A stretch of 21,955 nucleotides of DNA from Pseudomonadota bacterium (lineage in GTDB: Bacteria; Pseudomonadota; Alphaproteobacteria; Caulobacterales; Caulobacteraceae), in the NCBI GenBank assembly GCA_023428785.1, contig JAEYWU010000031.1, positions 1 through 21,955 of the forward strand. Reading direction: 5' to 3'. The notes beneath the pieces were generated by a model, which was not told the origin of the DNA, ran no database searches, and saw only the letters and a list, made by a program, of their open reading frames with translations. How positions within the stretch are numbered: position 1 is the first letter of the stretch; every line of letters begins with the position of its first letter. The translations under genes and the position numbers were made by a program. Positions 14,140 through 20,967 of this stretch are shown here, in pieces.

Positions 14140-16134
14140 ATGGCCGACGCGAGCCCCGCCGTATCCAAGCCCTCGCCCGTTCGCATGGCCGACGCCATCC
14201 GGGTCCTCGCCATGGACGGCGTCGAAAAGGCAAAGTCAGGCCATCCCGGTATGCCGATGGGCATGGCCGACGTGGCGACGGTCCTGTTCTCCAAGTTCCT
14301 CAAGTTCGATGCGAGCCGCCCCGACTGGCCCGACCGCGACCGATTCATCCTGTCGGCGGGCCATGGCTCGATGCTGATCTACGCCCTGCTGCACCTGACC
14401 GGCTACAAGGCCGCGACGAAGCAGGAGCTGTCCAACTTCCGCCAGTGGGGATCGAAGACCGCCGGCCATCCCGAATACGGCCACATGCCCGGCGTCGAGG
14501 TCACGACCGGCCCGCTGGGTCAGGGTCTGGCCACCTCGGTCGGTTTCGCTATGGCCGAGCGCCATCTGGCCGCCAAATACGGTGACGACCTCGTCGACCA
14601 CCGCACCTGGGTCGTGGCCGGCGACGGCTGTTTGATGGAAGGCGTCTCGCAGGAAGCCATCGCGCTGGCGGGTCGTCTGGCGCTCTCCAAGCTGACGGTC
14701 CTGTGGGACGACAACGAGATCACCATCGACGGCAAGGTGTCCTTGTCCGACACCACCGACCAGAAGGCGCGCTTCAAGGCCGCGGGCTGGGCGGTCAAGG
14801 CCATCGACGGCCATGACCACAAGGCCATCAAGTCGGCGCTCCTGTGGGCCACCAAGCAGGACAAGCCCACCCTGATCGCGTGCAAGACCAGGATCGGCAA
14901 GGGCGCCGCCACCATGGAGGGCAGCCACAAGACCCACGGCGCCGCGCTGGGCGCCGCCGAGATCGCCGCGACCCGTCTGGGCCTGGCCTGGGAGCACGAG
15001 CCCTTCGAACTGCCGGAAGACGTCGACAAGGCCTGGAAGAAGGTCGGCCGCAAGGGCGCCAAGCATCGCAAGGCCTGGGAGGCCCGCCTCGCCGCCTCGA
15101 TCCAGTCCGCCGACTTCACCCGCGCCATGAACGGCGATCTTCCCTCCGGCGCCTTCCTTAAGCTGGAAGCCGCCATTGCCGAACTGGTCGAGACGCCGCC
15201 CGCCCAGGCCACGCGCCAGGCGTCGGGGGCAGCGCTCGACGCCGTCTTCGCTTCGATCCCCGAGCTGATCGGCGGCTCGGCCGACCTGACCGGCTCCAAC
15301 AACACCTTCGTCAAGGACACGCCGATCTTCGACGCGCCGACCTACGAGGGCCGCTACGTCAACTACGGCATCCGCGAGTTCGGCATGGCCGCGGCCATGA
15401 ACGGCCTGGCCCTGCACGGCGGGGTTATCCCCTACGGCGGCACCTTTATGGTCTTTTCGGACTACAGCCGTCCGGCCATCCGCCTGGGCGCCCTGATGGG
15501 TGTGCGCGCCATCCACGTCCTGACCCATGACTCGATCGGTCTGGGCGAAGACGGCCCGACCCACCAGCCGGTCGAGCATCTGGCGGCGCTGCGCGCCATT
15601 CCGAACCTGAACGTTTTCCGCCCCGCCGACACCATCGAGGCGATGGAATGCTGGCAGGTCGCGCTTCAGTCGAAAACCACGCCCTCGGCCATGGCCCTGT
15701 CGCGTCAGAAGACCCCGGCGGTTCGCACCATGGCCTCGTCCGAGAACCTCTCGGCGAAGGGCGCCTATGAGATCAAGCCCGCCTCCGGCGACGCCAAGGT
15801 CACCCTGTTCGGCACCGGCACAGAACTGGCCCTGGCCCTCAAGGCCGCCGAAACGCTCGAGGCCGAAGGCGTCCCGACCCGCGTCGTCTCGGTGCCCTCA
15901 TTCGAACTGTTCGACCAGCAGGACGCGAAGTACCAGGCTTCGGTCATCGGTCGCGGCACCGTCCGCGTCGCGGTTGAGGCCGCGATCAAGCAAGGCTGGG
16001 AACGCTTCATCGGCGAGGATGGCGGCTTCGTCGGCATGACCGGCTTCGGCGCGAGCGCCCCCGCCGAGGTGCTGTACGACAAGTTCGGGATCACGGCTGA
16101 GGCCGTGGTGGCGGCGGCCAAGGCGAAGCTCTAG
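14140..16134 (+). CDS. tkt: Transketolase
   Basis: 664-residue thiamine diphosphate enzyme moving two-carbon units between sugar phosphates in the pentose phosphate pathway. Signature segments are KSGHPGMPMG near the N-terminus (His35), the ThDP/metal motif GDGCLMEGVSQEA (Asp162), the catalytic glutamate region NYGIREFGMAA (Glu413), and HDSIGLGEDGPTHQPVEHL of the pyrimidine domain; the C-terminal domain is complete. Length fits the family. It starts an operon with a GNAT gene one base after its stop and then purT. The DUF4164-zapA-tkt order is common in alphaproteobacteria, but gap, often next, is about 4.8 kb away here. Confidence 0.97.
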   Translation: MADASPAVSKPSPVRMADAIRVLAMDGVEKAKSGHPGMPMGMADVATVLFSKFLKFDASRPDWPDRDRFILSAGHGSMLIYALLHLTGYKAATKQELSNFRQWGSKTAGHPEYGHMPGVEVTTGPLGQGLATSVGFAMAERHLAAKYGDDLVDHRTWVVAGDGCLMEGVSQEAIALAGRLALSKLTVLWDDNEITIDGKVSLSDTTDQKARFKAAGWAVKAIDGHDHKAIKSALLWATKQDKPTLIACKTRIGKGAATMEGSHKTHGAALGAAEIAATRLGLAWEHEPFELPEDVDKAWKKVGRKGAKHRKAWEARLAASIQSADFTRAMNGDLPSGAFLKLEAAIAELVETPPAQATRQASGAALDAVFASIPELIGGSADLTGSNNTFVKDTPIFDAPTYEGRYVNYGIREFGMAAAMNGLALHGGVIPYGGTFMVFSDYSRPAIRLGALMGVRAIHVLTHDSIGLGEDGPTHQPVEHLAALRAIPNLNVFRPADTIEAMECWQVALQSKTTPSAMALSRQKTPAVRTMASSENLSAKGAYEIKPASGDAKVTLFGTGTELALALKAAETLEAEGVPTRVVSVPSFELFDQQDAKYQASVIGRGTVRVAVEAAIKQGWERFIGEDGGFVGMTGFGASAPAEVLYDKFGITAEAVVAAAKAKL

Positions 16135-16135
16135 C

Positions 16136-16615
16136 GTGCCGGCGCCGGACGCGATCACTTTGCGTCCGGCTGAGCCCGCCGACCTGCCGGCGCTTCGCGA
16201 CCTGACCTGGCGCATCACGCTTGCCGAGCCAGCCTATGCGGATCAGGCGCGAGCGCAGCCCGACGCCATCCAGGGACCAAGCGAGGCTTTCGAGCAGGAC
16301 GGCGTCACCGTCGCCGAACACGCCGGGCGCCTGGTGGGCTACGTCGCCGTCCTCCGCCACGCCGACCCCCCCGCAGAAATCGACGGCCTGTTCGTCGAGC
16401 CGGATCTTCAGGGACGCGGCATCGGCCGCAGGCTTCTGCTGACCGGCCTGGAGCGATTGAGAGCCACAGGCGCGGACGTCGTCACTGTCGTGGCTTCGCC
16501 AGCGGCCATCGGCGTGTATGAAGCCTGCGGCTTTCGCCAGCTCGGCCCGACCCCGACTCTGTTCGGCCCTGCCGTCCTGATGGAGGCCGCGCTCTCGCCC
16601 AAGGATTCTGCCTGA
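16136..16615 (+). CDS. GNAT family N-acetyltransferase
   Basis: 159-residue GCN5-related acetyltransferase. The acetyl-CoA-binding motif A is visible as FVEPDLQGRGIGRRLL (87-101, with Q/R-x-x-G-x-G), and the C-terminal ASPAAIGVYEACGFRQLG (about 120-137) is the usual motif B. The acceptor substrate is unknown. The GTG start comes one base after the tkt stop, and its TGA overlaps the purT ATG by one base (TGATG), so it is embedded between two metabolic genes and co-translated. A role in protein or small-molecule acetylation linked to those genes is possible but unsupported. Confidence 0.88.
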   Translation: MPAPDAITLRPAEPADLPALRDLTWRITLAEPAYADQARAQPDAIQGPSEAFEQDGVTVAEHAGRLVGYVAVLRHADPPAEIDGLFVEPDLQGRGIGRRLLLTGLERLRATGADVVTVVASPAAIGVYEACGFRQLGPTPTLFGPAVLMEAALSPKDSA

Positions 16616-17817
16616 TGAACGCCCACCGCCTCGGCACCCCCCTCTCCGACACCGGCCTGCGGGTCATGCTCCTGGGCTCGGGCGAGCTCGGCAAGGAGGT
16701 CGCCATCGAGCTTCAGCGCCTCGGCGCCGAGGTCATCGCGGTGGACCGCTATCCGAACGCCCCGGCCATGCAGGTCGCCCACCGCAGCCACGTCATCCCC
16801 ATTACCGACGCCCAGGTGCTGAACGGCGTTATCCTGGCCGAGGCCCCGCACATCATCGTGCCCGAGATCGAGGCCATCGCCACCGAGGTCCTGGCCGGCA
16901 TCGAACAGGCCGGTCTGGCGACTGTCATCCCGACCGCCCGCGCCGTCCAGCTGACCATGAACCGCGAGGGCATCCGCCGCCTCGCCGCCGAGGAGCTGGG
17001 CCTTCCGACCAGCCCCTACGCCTTCGCGGGCTCGGAGGAAGATTTGATCGCAGAGAGTCTGACGGTCGGCTTCCCGTGCTTCGTGAAGCCGGTCATGTCC
17101 TCCTCGGGCAAGGGACAATCCTATGTCGAAAACCCCGACCAGGTGTCTGCGGCATGGGCCTATGCGCAGTCGGGCGGGCGCGTGGACACCGCCCGCGTCA
17201 TCGTCGAAGGCCGTATCGATTTCGATTTCGAGATAACTCTTCTGACCGTTCGTTCGCTCAAGGATGGTCAGGTCACCACCACTTTCTGCGACCCGATTGG
17301 CCATCGCCAGGCGAAGGGCGACTACGTTGAGAGCTGGCAGCCACAGACCATGTCCGCAAGCGCTCTGGGCAAGGCCCGAGAGATCGCTCTCGTCATCACG
17401 GACAGCCTCGGCGGTCTCGGCGTCTTCGGCGTCGAGCTGTTCGTGAAGGGCGACGAGGTCTGGTTCTCGGAGGTTTCCCCCCGCCCGCACGACACGGGCC
17501 TCGTCACCCTCGCCACCCAGATCCAGTCCGAGTTCGCGCTCCACGCCCGCGCCATCCTCGGGCTGCCGACCGACGTAACCCGCCGGGCCATAGGCGCCAG
17601 CGCCGTCATCTACGGCGGCATGGAAGCCCAGGGCGTCGCCTATGAAGGCGTGGCCGAGGCCCTCTCGGTCCCCACCGCCGACCTGCGCCTGTTCGGCAAG
17701 CCCGAAGCCTTCGACCGCCGCCGCATGGGCGTCGCCACGGCCACCGGCGACACCACCGATCAGGCGCGAGAGCGCGCCCGGGAGGCCGCCTCCCGGGTGC
17801 GCGTCGTCGCCGGCTAG
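16615..17817 (+). CDS. purT: Formate-dependent phosphoribosylglycinamide formyltransferase PurT
   Basis: 400-residue ATP-grasp enzyme that makes formyl-GAR from GAR, formate and ATP, the folate-independent version of purine step 3. The N-terminal Rossmann-like part has VMLLGSGELGKEVAIELQRLG and VDRYPNAPAMQVAHRSHVI. The ATP-grasp has TMNREGIRRLAAEELGLPTSPY, FVKPVMSSSGKGQS and the metal-binding EVSPRPHDTGLVT. It is third in the tkt operon, which would tie ribose-5-phosphate production to purine synthesis (inference). The last codons form a very stable hairpin (17772-17802), and the TAG stop is shared as CTAG with the convergent EF-hand gene. Confidence 0.95.
   Translation: MNAHRLGTPLSDTGLRVMLLGSGELGKEVAIELQRLGAEVIAVDRYPNAPAMQVAHRSHVIPITDAQVLNGVILAEAPHIIVPEIEAIATEVLAGIEQAGLATVIPTARAVQLTMNREGIRRLAAEELGLPTSPYAFAGSEEDLIAESLTVGFPCFVKPVMSSSGKGQSYVENPDQVSAAWAYAQSGGRVDTARVIVEGRIDFDFEITLLTVRSLKDGQVTTTFCDPIGHRQAKGDYVESWQPQTMSASALGKAREIALVITDSLGGLGVFGVELFVKGDEVWFSEVSPRPHDTGLVTLATQIQSEFALHARAILGLPTDVTRRAIGASAVIYGGMEAQGVAYEGVAEALSVPTADLRLFGKPEAFDRRRMGVATATGDTTDQARERAREAASRVRVVAG
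17772..17802. terminator. Strong hairpin inside the 3' end of purT
   Basis: The arms 17772-17785 and 17789-17802 pair over 14 positions (one G-U) around a 3-base loop, within the codons for ERAREAASRVRV and 12 bases before the purT stop codon. There is no T-run on either strand, so it is not a canonical intrinsic terminator. It could end or protect the mRNA of purT, and equally that of the EF-hand gene, for which it lies just after the stop. The structure is seen; the role is inferred. Confidence 0.5.
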
Positions 17818-18470
17818 TGCCGCCGCTCGGCCTCATCCACGAAGCCGTCGCCATTGGCGTCCAACTGGTTGAAGTGCTCGCGCATCGGCGCGACCATTTC
17901 CTCGAAGCTCCAGCGGCCGTCGCCGTCTGAATCCAGACCGCCCTCGGCGCTGTGGCGGAAGACCATGACGTGGCGCTCGCCGTCTTCGCTCTCGTGGCCC
18001 GGCCCGCTGATGATGATGCGGCGCTGGCCGTCCTCGCTGGTCCATTCGCCGCCGGGGCCGCCCTGAATGTCGACGGTCTCGCCGCCCGGCCCGCGCCGGA
18101 CGATTACGACCTGGCGCTCGCCCGGACCGCCCTCGCCTTCCCAGACCATCGGGCCACCCTCACCGCCCGGACCGTGCCGACGGATGACGACCCGATTGCC
18201 GTCCTCGCTGGTGAACTCGGCGTGATGCGCCTGGGCCGTGGCGTGCATTTCCTCGCGGGTGACCACGCCGTTCCCGTCGGCGTCCAGCCGGGCGAACATC
18301 TCCTGGTGGCGGGCCAGGAAGGCCTCACGGGTCAGGCCGTCCTCGCCGATCTCCATGTGACCGCCGGGCCCGCCCATGACGACGACGCGCTCCTCGACGC
18401 GGGTTTCCTGGGCCTGGGCGGCGGCGGGAGCCAGCGCCAGCAGCGCCACGGACGCGAACAGAACTCTCAT
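17814..18470 (-). CDS. Exported EF-hand protein with GPGG-type repeats
   Basis: 218-residue secreted protein. A signal peptide (MRVLFASVALLALAPAAAQA) should be cut after AQA at residue 20. Three canonical 12-residue EF-hand loops are present: Asp63-Glu74 (DADGNGVVTREE), Asp180-Glu191 (DSDGDGRWSFEE) and Asp204-Glu215 (DANGDGFVDEAE). All have the expected oxygen ligands, so calcium binding is likely. The section between them (about 87-178) and the segment at 24-40 carry about five imperfect repeats: a short hydrophobic/Arg strand followed by a GPGG turn, such as NRVVIRRHGPGGE, ERQVVIVRRGPGGE, QRRIIISGPGHE. Function is unknown. GGAG lies seven bases before the ATG. It is divergent from an OmpR-type two-component system, its probable regulator, and its stop overlaps that of purT. 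Confidence 0.88.
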   Translation of the reverse strand: MRVLFASVALLALAPAAAQAQETRVEERVVVMGGPGGHMEIGEDGLTREAFLARHQEMFARLDADGNGVVTREEMHATAQAHHAEFTSEDGNRVVIRRHGPGGEGGPMVWEGEGGPGERQVVIVRRGPGGETVDIQGGPGGEWTSEDGQRRIIISGPGHESEDGERHVMVFRHSAEGGLDSDGDGRWSFEEMVAPMREHFNQLDANGDGFVDEAERRH

Positions 18471-18520
18471 TGTCTCTCTCCGAATGGGGTCGGGCCTGTG
18501 AGCCCGTCACGGCGGTTTGA

Positions 18521-18539
18521 GCAGGCCCGTCTTGCAGGC
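18521..18539. repeat. Direct repeat GCAGGC in EF-hand/regulator intergenic region
   Basis: GCAGGC occurs at 18521-18526 and again at 18534-18539, 13 bases apart start to start, between the divergent EF-hand and regulator genes. OmpR-type regulators bind direct repeats, usually about 10-11 bases apart, so this is only a candidate site. Confidence 0.35.
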
Positions 18540-18542
18540 ATG

Positions 18543-18556
18543 TTTCAGCCCTGAAA
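18543..18556. promoter_or_regulatory. Palindrome between EF-hand gene and response regulator
   Basis: TTTCAGCCCTGAAA has two perfect 6-base arms around CC. It lies 34 bases before the response regulator ATG and 72 bases before the EF-hand ATG, next to the GCAGGC repeats. It is placed to act as an operator for one or both genes; the binder is unknown. Confidence 0.4.
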
Positions 18557-18590
18557 TCTTGCCGCCTTATCCGTCGGTCACAAGGCCCTC

Positions 18591-19304
18591 ATGAATCCCG
18601 CCCCTCCCGTCCAGGCTCGCGTGCTGGTCGTCGACGACGACCCGGGCATCCGCGACGTCCTGACCGACTATCTGGTCCGTCAGGGCTTCGAAGCCGAGGG
18701 CGCCGCCGACGCGCGCGAGATGGACCGCCTGCTGGCTCGCAGCCCGGCCGATGTGGTGGTGCTGGACCTGATGATGCCCGGGGAGGACGGCCTGTCGGTC
18801 TGCCGACGCCTGGCCGAGAGCGGCCCGCCCGTCATCATGCTGTCGGCCATGGGCGAGGACACCGACCGCATCGTGGGCCTCGAGCTCGGCGCCTCGGACT
18901 ACCTGCCCAAGCCCTGCAATCCGCGCGAGCTTCTTGCCCGTATCCGCGCGGTCCTCCGGCGCGGCGGCGACCGGCCCCGCTCCGGCGGCCAGGCCGTCTG
19001 GCTGGGCGCGTTTCGGCTGGATCTGGTGCGGCGCGAGCTGACCACGCCGGGCGCCGCCGCGACCGCCCTGTCGACTGGCGAGTTCCGGCTCCTTCAGGCC
19101 TTCGTCGAACGCCCCGGCCGCATCCTGACGCGCGACCAGCTGCTGGAGTTCTCCCACGGCCCCACGGCCGACAGCTTCGACCGCGCCATCGACGTCCAGA
19201 TCAGCCGGCTGAGGAAGAAGCTCGACGACGGCACAGGCCGCGACGTCATCGAAACCGTCCGGGGCGAGGGCTATCGTCTGGCCGTCGAGGTCCGCCCCGC
19301 ATGA
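18591..19304 (+). CDS. OmpR/PhoB-family response regulator
   Basis: 237-residue two-domain transcription factor. The receiver (10-125) has the acidic pair in VVDDDPG (15-17), phospho-acceptor Asp59 in VVVLDLMMPGEDG, Ser85 in IMLSAMGED and Lys107 in DYLPKPCN. The winged-helix output (about 140-235) includes LSTGEFRLLQAFVERPGRILTRDQLLEF and the recognition part FDRAIDVQISRLRKKLDDG with VRGEGYRL. The stop overlaps the ATG of the kinase gene (ATGA), so they form a coupled pair. Likely targets are itself and the divergent EF-hand gene; no closer orthologue name can be given. AAGG five bases before the ATG is a weak ribosome site. Confidence 0.95.
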   Translation: MNPAPPVQARVLVVDDDPGIRDVLTDYLVRQGFEAEGAADAREMDRLLARSPADVVVLDLMMPGEDGLSVCRRLAESGPPVIMLSAMGEDTDRIVGLELGASDYLPKPCNPRELLARIRAVLRRGGDRPRSGGQAVWLGAFRLDLVRRELTTPGAAATALSTGEFRLLQAFVERPGRILTRDQLLEFSHGPTADSFDRAIDVQISRLRKKLDDGTGRDVIETVRGEGYRLAVEVRPA

Positions 19305-20821
19305 GGCGCGCCCGCTTCGCCCTGCCGGTCTTCCTTCAGGTCGCGCTGCTGGTCGCGGTCTCGATCGCGCTCGCCATGGGCATCGCCTTCGCCGTCATCC
19401 TGCACGCCCCGCCGCCGGCCCAGCCGGGCCTGACGCTGGATCAAGCCGTCGAGGCGCTTCAGGGCCAGACCGTCCGCACCGCCGAGGGCCGCACGCTCCG
19501 GCGCACGATGTCGGCCAGCGCCCCCATCCCCGCCCGCGCCGACGAGGACCCGCTGGCACGCGTCATCGCCCTGTCGCTCCAGACCCGACTGCAGCTTGAG
19601 CCCGACGCCGTGCGCGTCCAGGTCCCTATCACCGACCAGCCGATGCGCCAGCGTATGCATCAGGACCTGTCCAACCGCTGGGTCCGCCGCGACGGGTCCG
19701 GCCCCATCATCCTGGAAGGCGGTCGCCGCACCGAGACCATCATCGTCCGCCGAAGCGAGGGGGATGGCCCCTCGCCGGCTGAGGTTCCGCCCCCGCCGCG
19801 CGCCGCAGCCCGGATCATCACCGAGGACATTCGCGGACCGGCAGAAGGCGGTCACCAGCAGATCACCGTCTTCACCGAACAGCTTCGTTTCCCGCCCTTC
19901 ACCGCCAGCGTCCGCCTGGCCGACGGCCAGTGGGCCACCGTCAGCCCCCCGACCGGCCTCTGGTCGCCGTGGCACACGCGCATCCTGCTGACCTTCCTGG
20001 CCAGCCTCGTCCTGCTGCTGCCGCTGGCCTGGTTCATGGCGCGCAGGCTGACCCAGCCCATCCGCCTGTTCGCTCAGGCCGCCGAGCGCCTCGGCTCGGA
20101 TCCGCACGCCCCGCCGCTTCAGGAGACCGGCCCGCTGGAGGTCCGCGACGCCGCCCAGGCCTTCAACGACATGCAGACCAAGCTGAACCGCTATGTCGAG
20201 GGCCGCACCCAGATGGTCGCCTCCATCGCCCACGACCTGCGCACGCCCCTGACCCGTCTGCGCTTCCGCGCCGAACAGGCCGATCCCGAGATCCGCGACC
20301 GTATGGCCGCCGACATCGAGCAGATGGACGGCATGATCTCCCAGGCGCTCGCCTATGTGCGCGGTGAGACCGTCCGCGAGGAGCGTCCCGCCCTCGACCT
20401 GTCCGCCCTCGTCGCCTCGGTCGTGCACGATCTGGCCGAGGTCGGCGCCGACGCCTCGATCCAGACCGCCGCTGAGGTCCGCGTCATGGGCGAGAGCCTC
20501 AACCTGCGCCGCGCCGTCGGCAATCTGGTCGAGAACGCCATCAAGTTCGCGGGCGCCTGTGAGGTCACGGTCGCCACCCAGCCCGGTCTCGCCGTCGTCA
20601 CCGTCACCGATCGCGGCCCCGGCCTGCCTGCCGAAGAGCTCGAGGCCGTCTTCGAGCCCTTCCAGCGCGGCGAGAAGAGCCGCAACCGCGAGACCGGAGG
20701 CGCGGGCCTCGGCCTCGCGGTCGCTCGCGGCGTCGCCCGCGCGCACGGCGGCGACGTCGTCCTGTCCAACCGCGAGGGCGGCGGCCTGATGGCGCGCCTG
20801 ACCCTGCCCCGCGACGACTGA
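19301..20821 (+). CDS. Membrane sensor histidine kinase, EnvZ-like layout
   Basis: 506-residue inner-membrane kinase. Membrane helix 1 is about 8-34, a periplasmic sensor of roughly 190 residues follows, helix 2 is about 227-247 and HAMP about 248-300. The dimerisation/phospho-acceptor domain has His311 in SIAHDLRTPLTRLRFRAE, and the ATPase has NLVENAIKF (Asn408/Asn412), DRGPGLP and GGAGLGLAV. The periplasmic part matches no sensor domain I know; it is rich in Arg/Pro (EVPPPPRAAA near 161-170). Partner of the regulator it overlaps. The calcium-binding exported protein encoded divergently could act with the sensor, but this is inference. Confidence 0.94.
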   Translation: MRRARFALPVFLQVALLVAVSIALAMGIAFAVILHAPPPAQPGLTLDQAVEALQGQTVRTAEGRTLRRTMSASAPIPARADEDPLARVIALSLQTRLQLEPDAVRVQVPITDQPMRQRMHQDLSNRWVRRDGSGPIILEGGRRTETIIVRRSEGDGPSPAEVPPPPRAAARIITEDIRGPAEGGHQQITVFTEQLRFPPFTASVRLADGQWATVSPPTGLWSPWHTRILLTFLASLVLLLPLAWFMARRLTQPIRLFAQAAERLGSDPHAPPLQETGPLEVRDAAQAFNDMQTKLNRYVEGRTQMVASIAHDLRTPLTRLRFRAEQADPEIRDRMAADIEQMDGMISQALAYVRGETVREERPALDLSALVASVVHDLAEVGADASIQTAAEVRVMGESLNLRRAVGNLVENAIKFAGACEVTVATQPGLAVVTVTDRGPGLPAEELEAVFEPFQRGEKSRNRETGGAGLGLAVARGVARAHGGDVVLSNREGGGLMARLTLPRDD

Positions 20822-20860
20822 TCCGGCCCCGTCCCGCGCAACATCCCCTCACGGCCTGTG

Positions 20861-20874
20861 ACCCCGGCCGGGGT
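20861..20874. repeat. Perfect GC palindrome upstream of gap promoter
   Basis: ACCCCGGCCGGGGT reads the same on both strands. It is 39 bases after the kinase stop and runs into the first base of the gap -35 box. It could be an operator for gap, or a stem (ACCCC/GGGGT with GGCC loop) at the end of the kinase transcript; there is no T-run. Confidence 0.4.
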
Positions 20875-20902
20875 TGACGTTCCGCCCCCCCGCCCCGATA
20901 CC
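20874..20902 (+). promoter_or_regulatory. Probable gap promoter
   Basis: TTGACG (20874-20879) is the exact -35 favoured by the housekeeping sigma of Caulobacter, followed after 17 bases by GATACC (20897-20902). Transcription would start near 20909, leaving a leader of about 60 bases with a hairpin. It implies that gap is transcribed independently of the upstream two-component genes. Confidence 0.6.
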
Positions 20903-20922
20903 CGCGCCATTCAAGATCAAGA

Positions 20923-20943
20923 GTCCGCGCGGGGCGCGCGGAC
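20923..20943 (+). other. Leader hairpin in gap mRNA
   Basis: GTCCGCGCG (20923-20931) and CGCGCGGAC (20935-20943) form a perfect 9-bp stem with a GGG loop in the predicted 5' leader, ending about ten bases before the AGAGGTGA ribosome site. It may stabilise the mRNA or modulate translation. Confidence 0.5.
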
Positions 20944-20967
20944 CAAGCTGCTCAGAGGTGAACCCCC

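Noticed and set aside
14236..15579. 447-residue minus-strand frame antisense to tkt
   Set aside because: Transketolase on the plus strand is full length with all motifs; the antisense translation resembles nothing.
19271..20746. 491-residue minus-strand frame antisense to the sensor kinase
   Set aside because: Shadow of a clear histidine kinase; no domain motif, composition typical of antisense reading in GC-rich DNA.
4756..20925. GANTC (CcrM methylation) sites in several intergenic regions, for example 4756-4760, 10232-10236, 14059-14063 and 20921-20925
   Set aside because: By base composition about two to three are expected in the roughly 800 intergenic bases, so four is not a meaningful enrichment without a genome-wide count.
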